DNA from: Pirellulales bacterium | Lineage (GTDB): Bacteria; Planctomycetota; Planctomycetia; Pirellulales; Thermoguttaceae | Reading direction: 5' to 3' | Assembly (NCBI GenBank): GCA_016931995.1 | Contig: JAFGDS010000072.1 | Span: forward strand, 1-39,304 | DNA: 39,304 nt | Shown: piece after piece, positions 1-6,912 of the stretch | Layout of the letters: every line of letters starts with the position of its first letter | How positions within the stretch are numbered: position 1 is the first letter of the stretch | The notes under the pieces: generated by a model | What the model saw: the letters and a program-made list of their open reading frames with translations, nothing else | The model's database searches: none | What the model was told of the DNA's origin: nothing | Made by a program: the position numbers and the translations under genes

Positions 1-144
1 AGTAGTTGTTCCGCGCGGGCCACCGCGTGGCGACTGATCCGCGCGAAGTCGGTTCCTTTGGGAAAGAACTGCCGAAGCAGTCCATTGATGTTCTCGTTCG
101 TGCCGCGTTGCCATGAAGCGTAGGGTTGGGCGAAGTAGACGTCC
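1..144 (-). pseudogene. IS30-family transposase, internal remnant
   Basis: Read on the minus strand, the frame encodes VYFAQPYASWQRGTNEN followed by NGLLRQFFPKGTDF. This matches the stretch of IS30-type DDE transposases around the last catalytic acidic residue (the E of GTNEN). The frame is open to the left edge, so the C-terminal end lies outside the window. The N-terminal side is lost: at about position 135-145 the homology stops and plus-strand sequence of an unrelated small gene takes over. No terminal inverted repeat is visible at that junction. What remains is an internal piece that cannot make an active enzyme from this end. It could also reflect a misjoined assembly rather than a biological rearrangement. 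Confidence 0.8.
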
Positions 145-326
145 AGCCGCACATGCCCAACCATGCGTGGCCCAGCTACGCGGCCGTGACCTATCCGAAG
201 CAGTACTCGCCGACCGCGTGGCCGTACATCGGCCCGTTCTATCCCTACCCGCAAGTCCCGCTCGGCTGGCGCAAAGTCACCCTGGAATGGGACGACGGGG
301 GGTGGATGCTCGACTTCAAGGACTGA
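126..326 (+). pseudogene. 3' end of a small conserved planctomycetal protein
   Basis: The frame from about position 147 reads PNHAWPSYAAVTYPKQYS, then a Trp/Tyr/Pro-rich stretch (WPYIGPFYPYPQVPLGW) and the tail RKVTLEWDDGGWMLDFKD before TGA. I remember this tail from short planctomycetal proteins, some of which carry the automatic name 'probable calmodulin-binding protein'; that function is not supported by anything seen here. The first residues (from the TTG at 126) lie in DNA that also encodes the IS30 remnant on the other strand. The true N-terminus is therefore probably missing, although an ATG at 153 could still start a 57-residue peptide. A strong terminator follows 36 bases after the stop, as expected for a real gene end. 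Confidence 0.55.
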
Positions 327-362
327 GAGCCCCCACCAAAGACCACTCCGACCCGACACCCG

Positions 363-401
363 ACACCCCCGCGAACGCGAGTTCGCGGGGGTGTTTTGTT
401 T
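363..401 (+). terminator. Strong rho-independent terminator
   Basis: A perfect 14-bp stem (363-376 with 381-394, arms ACACCCCCGCGAAC and GTTCGCGGGGGTGT, loop GCGA) is followed directly by TTTGTTTG. It lies downstream of the small planctomycetal gene ending at 326 and should end its transcript. Confidence 0.85.
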
Positions 402-423
402 GCGCCCGTCGGGCTCCGCGCGT

Positions 424-527
424 GTGCCACTGGCTTTGCCAGTGCGCGTGAGGACGGGACATCTCGATTGCCGGGCGGCGATGGTCAAACCTGCGATTGA
501 CGGTCGCACTGGCAGAGCCAGTGGCAC
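424..527. repeat. Inverted pair of 22-bp palindromic repeats (family A)
   Basis: Two copies of a near-palindrome with core CACTGGC-NNN-GCCAGTG lie at 424-445 (loop TTT) and 506-527 (loop AGA). Flanks and loops show they are in opposite orientation, 60 bases apart. Other copies occur at 12845, 12887, 29627, 31693 and 31736. The rest of 402-720 holds no gene I can support; open frames across it have no recognisable protein features. Confidence 0.85.
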
Positions 528-720
528 ACGGCAGGCCGTGCCGCTTCCACGCCCATTGGACACCGGAGCCATGCCTTAGAAAATCCTGCGGCGAAGCCGC
601 ACCGATATCACGTCACGTCGAGCGAACATCCCCCCACTTGTGGCAAGATACGCATCCGGTTATGTTGACGGTATGGGTGTCCCCAAATGAGTTCACCTTT
701 GGGTGGCCCGATTACGAACG

Positions 721-939
721 ATGTCGGACTTCCAGGATTTCATCCATTCTCGAGTTCTCCGACACCCGACAACGTGGATCGTCGCGGTGGTTGGTGGCAT
801 CTACGGTGGACTTGGGATGTACGGAATTCGCGAGGTTTGGATCATCGCTGGATTGCTTGAAAACGCGAACGTGTGGATTCGACAGGTCACGTTAGTTGCC
901 TTGTATCTCGGTATCAACTGGCTCACGCAGTGCCTATGA
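721..939 (+). CDS. Small membrane protein, function unknown
   Basis: I do not recognise this 72-residue protein. From the ATG at 721 it begins MSDFQDFIHS and contains two hydrophobic segments, about residues 19-40 (WIVAVVGGIYGGLGMYGI region) and 48-70 (IRQVTLVALYLGINWL region), so it is probably a small inner-membrane protein. A GTG at 703 would add six residues but has no better context; no clear ribosome-binding site precedes either start. Its TGA overlaps the ATG of the next gene (ATGA at 936-939), which suggests translational coupling and a joint role. Base composition here is clearly less GC-rich than in the genes from 1410 on, which may indicate acquired DNA. Confidence 0.6.
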   Translation: MSDFQDFIHSRVLRHPTTWIVAVVGGIYGGLGMYGIREVWIIAGLLENANVWIRQVTLVALYLGINWLTQCL

Positions 940-1331
940 CTGCACGATTCGACTGGTGGCCGCGCGGAGGGATTGGCCTCCTTGCCGTCTGCTTCATTGT
1001 TGCGTCGATCGGCTTCCTCATCATGGATGGCAATACTTGGTATACGCGCTGGGTCTGCCCATTCTTCTTGCCACTCGGGGTTGGGCTCCTGCTCCGACAA
1101 TCCTGGGCTCGTTGGGTCACCTTTGCATTCTTCGTAGTGATTGCGGTTCTGGTGGCAGTGTTGATGGCCCGCGATGGACTCACGCTCCGCAGTATTGTCC
1201 GCGTGGTGATCGTTGCGAGCAGTCTGGTGGCTCTTTGGAGGTGGAACGTCTATCCCGAGGACGAAGAATCAGATGCGGATTTGTCCTTGATGCTGGAAGA
1301 TGACGAAAGGGAAACCGAACCATTGCCATGA
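936..1331 (+). CDS. Small membrane protein coupled to upstream gene
   Basis: This 131-residue protein is not recognised. The start at 936 is chosen because it overlaps the preceding stop codon (ATGA). The sequence shows four likely membrane segments: about residues 12-30 (GIGLLAVCFIVASIGFLIM), 40-53 (CPFFLPLGVGLLL), 59-77 (WVTFAFFVVIAVLVAVLMA) and 84-100. A strongly acidic C-terminal tail follows (EDEESDADLSLMLEDDERE). With the 72-residue partner it forms a two-gene unit. The lower GC content is shared with the partner and not with the following DUF58 gene, so the pair is unlikely to be the missing MoxR-type partner of the DUF58/transglutaminase genes. Confidence 0.65.
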   Translation: MTARFDWWPRGGIGLLAVCFIVASIGFLIMDGNTWYTRWVCPFFLPLGVGLLLRQSWARWVTFAFFVVIAVLVAVLMARDGLTLRSIVRVVIVASSLVALWRWNVYPEDEESDADLSLMLEDDERETEPLP

Positions 1332-1409
1332 TTTGGCAAGTCGCACATCGTTGACGGCTAGGTCAATAAAACAACCGTATTATCTGTTAGCCAGGCAAGA
1401 GTTGCCCCC

Positions 1410-2618
1410 ATGCACCTCCCCTTCCCCCTCCCACGCCTGCGACGCTTCGCCATCTGCCCCGAGGCGGGGTATTTCGTCGTCGTGTTCGGCGTGGCGCTGG
1501 CCGGCGCGATGTTGAAGGAGGTGAATCTGCTGTTCGTGCTGGCGGGCATGATCCTCGGGCCGGTGGCGATCAACGCGTGGTGGGTGGTCCGGTCGCTTCG
1601 GCGTCTCGCGCCGCGGCGGCGGATGCCCCGGAGCGTCTGCGCGGGCGACCTGTTGGTCGTCCAGGTCGAGATGGAAAACAACCGGCGAAGGCAAAGCAGT
1701 TGGGCCGTCGTCGTCGAGGACCAAATCCGCCGCGCGGGCGAGCCGACGCTCCGGCCGCGGGTCTACTTTCCACACGTCCGCCCGGGGCAAACGGGCGAGA
1801 CCGCGTATCAGGGACGACTCGTTCGCCGTGGGCGGTACGACGTGGGGCCGTTTCGCGTGTCCACGCGGTTTCCCTTCGGCGTCGTGCGTTACACCGTCAC
1901 GCTGGGCACGGCGCAGACGCTTCTGGTTTGCCCGCGGCTGGGCCGGCTCGCCCGAGGGTGGCTCGGCCGCCAGCGCGAGGCCTTCGAGGGCGCGCAGCGC
2001 CGCCAAGCGCGCACGAGCCGCGTCGAGGGCGAATTCTTCGGCGTGCGGGATTGGCGAGACGGCGACGGCAAGCGAGCCGTCCACTGGCGCAGCTCCGCCC
2101 GGCGCGGAGGGCTGGTCGTGCGGCAGTTCGAACAGCCGCACAGCCGCGATGTGGCCGTGCTCGTGGAACTCTGGCAGCCCTCGCCCGCGCCGGGTCCCGC
2201 CGAGCGGGACGCGGTGGAGCTGGCCGTGAGCTTCGCCGCGACAGCGGTGGCCGACGTGTGCCGGCAAGGCGGCGCGGAGCTTCTGGTGGGCACGACCGCG
2301 GCCCCGGCGGCGCCGCTGGCCGGCCCGGCCTCCGCGGCGCTCGTACAAGAGGTCATGGAGCACCTGGCCCTGGCCGACGCCCAACCCGAGGATCGTCTGC
2401 CCGCGCTTTTGGCCGGCGCGCTCGACGAAATCGCCAATGGCACGGACATCATCCTGATATCGACGCGGCCGGTGGATCTGGACGATCCGGGGCGATTCGC
2501 CCGCGTGTGGAGCGACGGGAGTCGCCGCGCGAAACGCCGCCAGATCCGCCTGGTGGACACCAGCGGCGACCAGTGGAACGAGTACTTCGAGATCGACGCC
2601 CCGGGAGCGATGAGTTAG
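1410..2618 (+). CDS. DUF58 domain-containing membrane protein
   Basis: This 402-residue protein has two N-terminal hydrophobic segments (about residues 18-35 and 40-57) and then a soluble region. The DUF58 signature is visible near residues 207-240: FFGVRDWRDGDGKRAVHWRS followed by SARRGGLVVRQFE. The later part resembles a von Willebrand-like fold (VAVLVEL, then a long helix-rich stretch, then DIILISTRPVD). DUF58 proteins are usually encoded beside a MoxR AAA+ ATPase and a membrane transglutaminase, and are thought to act in assembly or maturation of envelope proteins. Here the transglutaminase follows 97 bases downstream, but no MoxR gene is present upstream within the window. The exact substrate cannot be inferred. 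Confidence 0.9.
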   Translation: MHLPFPLPRLRRFAICPEAGYFVVVFGVALAGAMLKEVNLLFVLAGMILGPVAINAWWVVRSLRRLAPRRRMPRSVCAGDLLVVQVEMENNRRRQSSWAVVVEDQIRRAGEPTLRPRVYFPHVRPGQTGETAYQGRLVRRGRYDVGPFRVSTRFPFGVVRYTVTLGTAQTLLVCPRLGRLARGWLGRQREAFEGAQRRQARTSRVEGEFFGVRDWRDGDGKRAVHWRSSARRGGLVVRQFEQPHSRDVAVLVELWQPSPAPGPAERDAVELAVSFAATAVADVCRQGGAELLVGTTAAPAAPLAGPASAALVQEVMEHLALADAQPEDRLPALLAGALDEIANGTDIILISTRPVDLDDPGRFARVWSDGSRRAKRRQIRLVDTSGDQWNEYFEIDAPGAMS

Positions 2619-2715
2619 CGCGGTAGCCAGTTAGGTAGGCAGTAGGCGGTAGGCAGAGAGCGGCTCAATCTCGAATTTCAGATCTCATATCTCGAATCCC
2701 CAATCCCCAGCCCCC

Positions 2716-5073
2716 ATGTCCTACCCTCGTCTGCTTCCCATCCTGACGGCGACGCTGGCGGTGCTCAGCACGATGCTGTTGGGGTTGGGACAGCTTTTGG
2801 GCGTGGGCCAAGGCGGGGCGGGGCTGCCGCTGCTCGTGTTTGCCGCCGCCGTGCTGTCGGTCTGGCTGACCGATCTGGCCGGCTGGTTTCGGCTCCACCG
2901 GATGGTCGCCGGGGGCATGGCGCTGATCGCGTTCGTCATCGCCATGGTCGAAGCGTGGCCGCTGGCGAGCGTCATGTCCATCTTGCCGATCGCCCGGCTG
3001 TTGGTTTACATCCAGATTATCCTGTTGTTTCAGGCGAAACACATCCGGCTCCATTGGCAACTGGTGACCGTGAGCCTGTTGCAGGTGTTGGTGGCGGCGA
3101 TCTTCAACCAAGGGGCGCTTTTTGGGTTGTTGATGGTCGCGTACCTGTTCGTCGCCCTGGCGGCGATGACGCTTCTGTTCCTTTCGCGCGAGGCGAGCGC
3201 GTTTACCCCGCCGCCGGCCGAGTCGGCGCCGACGGCGACCAGCGGCCGGCGGTGGCCCTTGGCCGATTTGCGTCCGGCGTTTGTCGGCGCGAGTCCGCGG
3301 CGGACGGTCGGATCGCGCGCGGGGCCCGAGCTGGCGCGGCGGATCGCGTCGATGGGCGTGGCCACCCTCTGCCTGACGGCCGTGGCGTTCTTTTTGCTTC
3401 CGCGACTGGGGCGGCCCGCGTGGCGCGGGCTGACCGTGCAGCCGCGGCGGATGGTGGGCTACTCGGGCAGGGTCGAACTCGGGTCGTTGGGCGCCGTGAT
3501 CCAAAGCCCCCAGGAGGTCGCCCGCGTCGAGCTGACCGATCCGGCCACCGGCGAGATCGTTCGGCTGGACGAGGCGATCTATCTGCACGGCACGGTCCTT
3601 ACGGAGTACCGCGACCGCGCGTGGAGTTACCCGCACGCCGAGCGCCTCCGCGGCGTGCCGGCGACGGAGGGTCCGCCAATCGTCGGAGCGGTCCGACAGC
3701 GCATCACGATGGAGCCGACCGACCATCGCGAGATATTCTACGCGCGGCCGATGGTCGCCGCGCGGCCGCGCGGGGCCGCCGAGAAGGAGCCGGGGCTCCA
3801 ATTCGACCGCCGGTCCGAACGGCTGCTGCGCGACGAGGAATTGTGCGCGAAGCGGTCCGAGCACGTCGTCGAGACGTCCTCCATTGTCGTCACCAAACAG
3901 AAGCCGCTCGTGCCCGCCGCGGCGCGGCCCAACCTGGCGGCCCTGTGCGAACTGCCGCGCGAGGCCGTGCCGACCGTGGCGCTTCGCGCGGAACAATGGT
4001 TGACCCGGGCGAACATCCCGCCCGAGCGCCGGCTCGACCGGGCGCGCCATCTCGAGTATCAGCTTCGCGACACCGGGCAGTTCACGTACAACCTACGCGC
4101 CGCGCGGCAGGATTTCGAGATCGACCCGATCGAGGACTTCGTGGCCAACCGGCCCGAGGGCCACTGCGAATACTTCGCCACCGCGCTGGCCCTGATGCTC
4201 CGCGGCCAAGGGATTCCGTCGCGATTGGTGGTCGGGTATTGCTGCGACGAGTACAACCCGCTGGGCAGATTCTATCAGGTTCGCCAGCTCCACGCGCACA
4301 CGTGGGTCGAGGTGTATCTCGAACCTGACCAACTCCCCGGCAACATGGGCCAGGACCCGATCTGGAGCCGCGGCGGCTGGTTCCGTTTGGACGCGACGCC
4401 CAGCGCCTCGGACCGACCCACCGGCGTGGTCGGCGCGGTCCTTGCGCCGGTGGGCCGCGGCGTGAGTTGGCTGGAGTACCTCTGGAACAACTACGTGATG
4501 GAGATGGATCGCTCGCGACAGCGGCGCGCGATCTACGAACCGCTTGTCGAGGCCGTCAAGGACGCGTACCGCCGCGCGACCGACCCCGTCTTTTGGCGCG
4601 AGCTGGGCGATGGAATTCTCCGCGCGATCAACCCGCGGAATTGGAACGTCTCGCAGTGGTTCAGTTGGCGCGGCGGGCTGGCGACGTTTTTGATCGGCGT
4701 ACTCCTGGTTTTGATCTACCGGGCGTGCCGGCTCCTGGTTCGCGCGGCGCAAGGTTGGATACGGCGCCTGCGGCGACGCACGACGGCGGCGCGCGTCGAG
4801 GTCGAGTTCTACCGGCGTCTGGGACGCGTCCTGGCCCGGGCGGGGATCGTCCGTCGTCCGAACCAGACCCCGCGGGAATTCGCCGCGCTGGCCGGCCAGC
4901 GGATTGCCCCGCCCCGGGAGGACCCCGACGTGGGCGGGCTTCCCGCGCGGATCGTGGAAGCCTTCTATCAAGTCCGTTTTGGCCGAGAGCCCCTGGACAA
5001 TCAAGCGGCTTTGGCGGTAGAACAAGCGTTGGTCCGGCTCGAAGCCGCCCTCGTTCCGACGAAGCGGCGGTGA
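2716..5073 (+). CDS. Membrane transglutaminase-like protease (TgpA type)
   Basis: This 785-residue protein has the TgpA layout. It has about six hydrophobic segments in residues 1-230, an exported region with a transglutaminase core, one more membrane segment near residues 653-672 (ATFLIGVLLVLIY), and a C-terminal DUF4129-like cytoplasmic tail. The catalytic triad is visible: Cys484 in EGHCEYFATALALMLRGQG, His528 in HAHTWVEVYLE, and Asp559 in GWFRLDATPSA. Such enzymes act on proteins at the outer face of the cytoplasmic membrane, as proteases or crosslinkers. Pairing with the DUF58 gene upstream is the standard arrangement. The 97-base gap between them contains simple-sequence and inverted-repeat filler. 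The start is the first ATG, and the following hydrophobic helix supports it. Confidence 0.92.
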   Translation: MSYPRLLPILTATLAVLSTMLLGLGQLLGVGQGGAGLPLLVFAAAVLSVWLTDLAGWFRLHRMVAGGMALIAFVIAMVEAWPLASVMSILPIARLLVYIQIILLFQAKHIRLHWQLVTVSLLQVLVAAIFNQGALFGLLMVAYLFVALAAMTLLFLSREASAFTPPPAESAPTATSGRRWPLADLRPAFVGASPRRTVGSRAGPELARRIASMGVATLCLTAVAFFLLPRLGRPAWRGLTVQPRRMVGYSGRVELGSLGAVIQSPQEVARVELTDPATGEIVRLDEAIYLHGTVLTEYRDRAWSYPHAERLRGVPATEGPPIVGAVRQRITMEPTDHREIFYARPMVAARPRGAAEKEPGLQFDRRSERLLRDEELCAKRSEHVVETSSIVVTKQKPLVPAAARPNLAALCELPREAVPTVALRAEQWLTRANIPPERRLDRARHLEYQLRDTGQFTYNLRAARQDFEIDPIEDFVANRPEGHCEYFATALALMLRGQGIPSRLVVGYCCDEYNPLGRFYQVRQLHAHTWVEVYLEPDQLPGNMGQDPIWSRGGWFRLDATPSASDRPTGVVGAVLAPVGRGVSWLEYLWNNYVMEMDRSRQRRAIYEPLVEAVKDAYRRATDPVFWRELGDGILRAINPRNWNVSQWFSWRGGLATFLIGVLLVLIYRACRLLVRAAQGWIRRLRRRTTAARVEVEFYRRLGRVLARAGIVRRPNQTPREFAALAGQRIAPPREDPDVGGLPARIVEAFYQVRFGREPLDNQAALAVEQALVRLEAALVPTKRR

Positions 5074-5128
5074 GGCCGCTTGCGTCATTCTGAGCGAAGC
5101 GAAGAATCTGGAGTCCCCTCACCCCCTG

Positions 5129-5154
5129 CCCCTCTCCCGCTTGCGGGAGAGGGG
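5129..5154. repeat. Palindromic repeat (family B)
   Basis: The arms CCCCTCTCCCGC and GCGGGAGAGGGG around a TT centre form a 26-base near-perfect palindrome. Further copies lie at 29577-29602 and 29658-29681. Immediately upstream (about 5081-5110) lies the unrelated string CATTCTGAGCGAAGCGAAGA, another sequence I remember as dispersed in many bacterial genomes. Any start codon taken from within this stretch for the next gene would be spurious. Confidence 0.8.
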
Positions 5155-5175
5155 AGACAAGATCGTCATACGGAC

Positions 5176-6210
5176 ATGAAAATCGGACTGGTCGGCTATC
5201 AGGGTTCGGGCAAGAGCACGCTCTTCGAGTGGCTCACTGGAGTTGCGCCCGATCCGGCGCACGCGCACTCGGGTCAGACGGCGATGGCCGAGATCCGCGA
5301 TCCGCGGATGGATCAGATGGCCGCCATCTACCATCCGAAGAAGATCCAACACGCCGCGATCGAGCTGGTCGATACGCCCGGCTTGAGCCGCGACCACCAC
5401 GGCAACGCCCCGCGGCTGGCCCTGCTCCGCGAGGCGGGCTGCCTGGTGCTGGTCGTGGCCGCGTTCGACGGCTCCGATCCGATGGCCGATCTTGTGTCGT
5501 TCGACGAGGATTTGCTTCTGGCCGACATGGAGATCCTGTCCGGGCGGTTGGAGCGGATCGCCCAAACGCTGACCAAGCCCGTTCCCCGGCCGGAGCGCGA
5601 GGCGCTCGAACACGAGCGGCACGTGGTTCAGTTGGTGTTGGACGCGATGGAAGCCGGCCGGCCCCTGCGCGAGGGCGACATGACGGAGGAACAGCGCAAG
5701 GTGACCCGGGCGTTCCGGCTTTTGAGCGAGAAGCCGCGCATGATTGTCGTGAACACGGCCGACGACGAGGCCCATCCGGAGCGATTCACCGAGGCGTCGA
5801 CCGACGCGCTGCCGGTCGTGGCGCTGCCGGCCGGGTTGGAATTGGAATTGGCGCGGATGTCGCCGGAGGACCGCGCCGAGTTCGAGGCCGAGATGGGCGT
5901 CGGCGGGTCGGATCGCAATGGGCTCGTGCGCCGGCTGTTGGACGCCTCGGGCTCGATGATCTTCTTCACGGCCGGGGAGAAGGAAGTCCGCTCCTGGCTC
6001 TTGCCGCGCGGCGGCACCGCGCTGGACGCCGCCGACGGCATCCACAGCGATCTGGCCCGCGGCTTCATCCGCGCGGAGGTGATGACCTGCGCCGACCTGG
6101 TGCGGCTGGGCAGCGAGCGCGAGGTGAAGGCCCAGCATCTGGTGCGCCAGGAACCCAAGGACTACGTCATCCAGGACGACGACATCCTTCTGATTCGATT
6201 CAGCGTTTGA
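5176..6210 (+). CDS. YchF/Ola1-like P-loop NTPase
   Basis: This 344-residue protein starts MKIGLVGYQGSGKSTLFEWL, with the P-loop at about residues 7-14 (GYQGSGKS) and a G3 motif DTPGL. A helical insert follows, and the C-terminal region matches the TGS-like/DUF933 end of YchF (GEKEVRSWLLPRG, AADGIHSDLARGFIRAEVM, KDYVIQDDDILLIRF). The usual G4 NKxD is replaced by NTADDE, fitting the YchF group, where nucleotide specificity is relaxed or shifted to ATP. YchF proteins bind ribosomes and respond to stress. This shorter version is probably a planctomycetal paralogue rather than the housekeeping copy. The ATG at 5176 is chosen because the upstream extension falls in repeat DNA. It is the first gene of a three-gene operon with a sigma factor and a kinase. 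Confidence 0.85.
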   Translation: MKIGLVGYQGSGKSTLFEWLTGVAPDPAHAHSGQTAMAEIRDPRMDQMAAIYHPKKIQHAAIELVDTPGLSRDHHGNAPRLALLREAGCLVLVVAAFDGSDPMADLVSFDEDLLLADMEILSGRLERIAQTLTKPVPRPEREALEHERHVVQLVLDAMEAGRPLREGDMTEEQRKVTRAFRLLSEKPRMIVVNTADDEAHPERFTEASTDALPVVALPAGLELELARMSPEDRAEFEAEMGVGGSDRNGLVRRLLDASGSMIFFTAGEKEVRSWLLPRGGTALDAADGIHSDLARGFIRAEVMTCADLVRLGSEREVKAQHLVRQEPKDYVIQDDDILLIRFSV

Positions 6211-6216
6211 GCCGCG

Positions 6217-6912
6217 ATGAATTCCCAGACGGAGCCAACGTTTTTGGATCGCCTGCGGGACGGAGCCGATCCCTTGGCGTGGGACGAGTTCTTCGAGCGT
6301 TACGGGCGGATGGTCTTTGCGTTCGCGCGGCGGCGCGGCTGCGCGGAAGACACGGCCGAGGAGATCGTGCAAGAGGTCATGCTCGCCGTGTTCCAGCAGC
6401 GAAACGTCTTCCGCTACGATCCGTCGCGAGGACGGTTTCGCGACTGGCTCGGCGCGGTCGTGCGGAATCAGGTCGCCCGGCGGCGACGCCGCCCGGAGAG
6501 GCGCATCCGCCCCGGCGCGAGCGACCGGCCGCCCGAGCCGGCCGACGACGCGCCCGACGCCGAGGCCGCGTGGCAGGCCGCGTTCGAGGAGGCGCTGCTG
6601 GGAGTCCTCTTGGACGTGGTCCGCCAGGAAGTCAATCCGCGGACGTATCAGGCGTTCGAGCTGACCGCGTTCGAGGGTCTTTCGGGCAGGGAGGCCTCGC
6701 GTGTGACGGGGCTGTCGACCAACGCGGTCTACCTCGCCCGCCGCGCCGTCACGAGGCGACTCGCGCAATTGGCCGGCGGCTACCGCGACGACGGGCGCTT
6801 GGGCGCGCGGCTCCGCGAGGCGCTGGGCGATGGGCCGTCGCCCCGGGCGCAGCGGGCCCTGACCGAACGGCTCACCGGCGGCCGCGGCGCCGGCGGAGGG
6901 CCCGCATCGTGA
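6217..6912 (+). CDS. ECF-type RNA polymerase sigma factor
   Basis: This 231-residue protein shows sigma region 2 at about residues 20-90 (WDEFFERYGRMVFAFARRRG, then EDTAEEIVQEVMLAVFQ and GRFRDWLGAVVRNQVARRRRR). A Pro/Asp/Arg-rich linker follows. Region 4 is at about 140-190 (YQAFELTAFEGLSGREASRV, then GLSTNAVYLARRAVTRRLAQL), the helix-turn-helix that reads the -35 element. A 40-residue Gly/Arg-rich tail is added at the C-terminus. It starts six bases after the YchF-like gene, and its stop overlaps the kinase start by four bases (GTGA). Planctomycetes have many ECF factors encoded beside Ser/Thr kinases, with control thought to run through the kinase instead of a classical anti-sigma factor. 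No anti-sigma gene is seen here. Confidence 0.92.
   Translation: MNSQTEPTFLDRLRDGADPLAWDEFFERYGRMVFAFARRRGCAEDTAEEIVQEVMLAVFQQRNVFRYDPSRGRFRDWLGAVVRNQVARRRRRPERRIRPGASDRPPEPADDAPDAEAAWQAAFEEALLGVLLDVVRQEVNPRTYQAFELTAFEGLSGREASRVTGLSTNAVYLARRAVTRRLAQLAGGYRDDGRLGARLREALGDGPSPRAQRALTERLTGGRGAGGGPAS

Noticed and set aside
424-527. CRISPR-like repeat units
   Set aside because: The repeats are palindromic, occur in inverted pairs with unequal spacing across the window, and do not form a regular array; no cas genes are present.
1351-1383. TTGACG and TATTAT before the DUF58 gene as a promoter
   Set aside because: The spacer is 21 bases, too long for a normal sigma-70 promoter.
2665-4050. Long minus-strand open frame (461 codons) opposite the transglutaminase gene
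   Set aside because: It is a product of high GC codon bias: very rich in Arg, His, Gln and Pro, without any domain, and it lies wholly opposite a gene with clear family motifs.
5229-6908. Possible 560-residue N-terminal extension of the Ser/Thr kinase
   Set aside because: It runs off-frame through the YchF-like and sigma genes with Arg-rich low-complexity sequence. The GTG at 6909 gives a normal kinase start and a four-base overlap.
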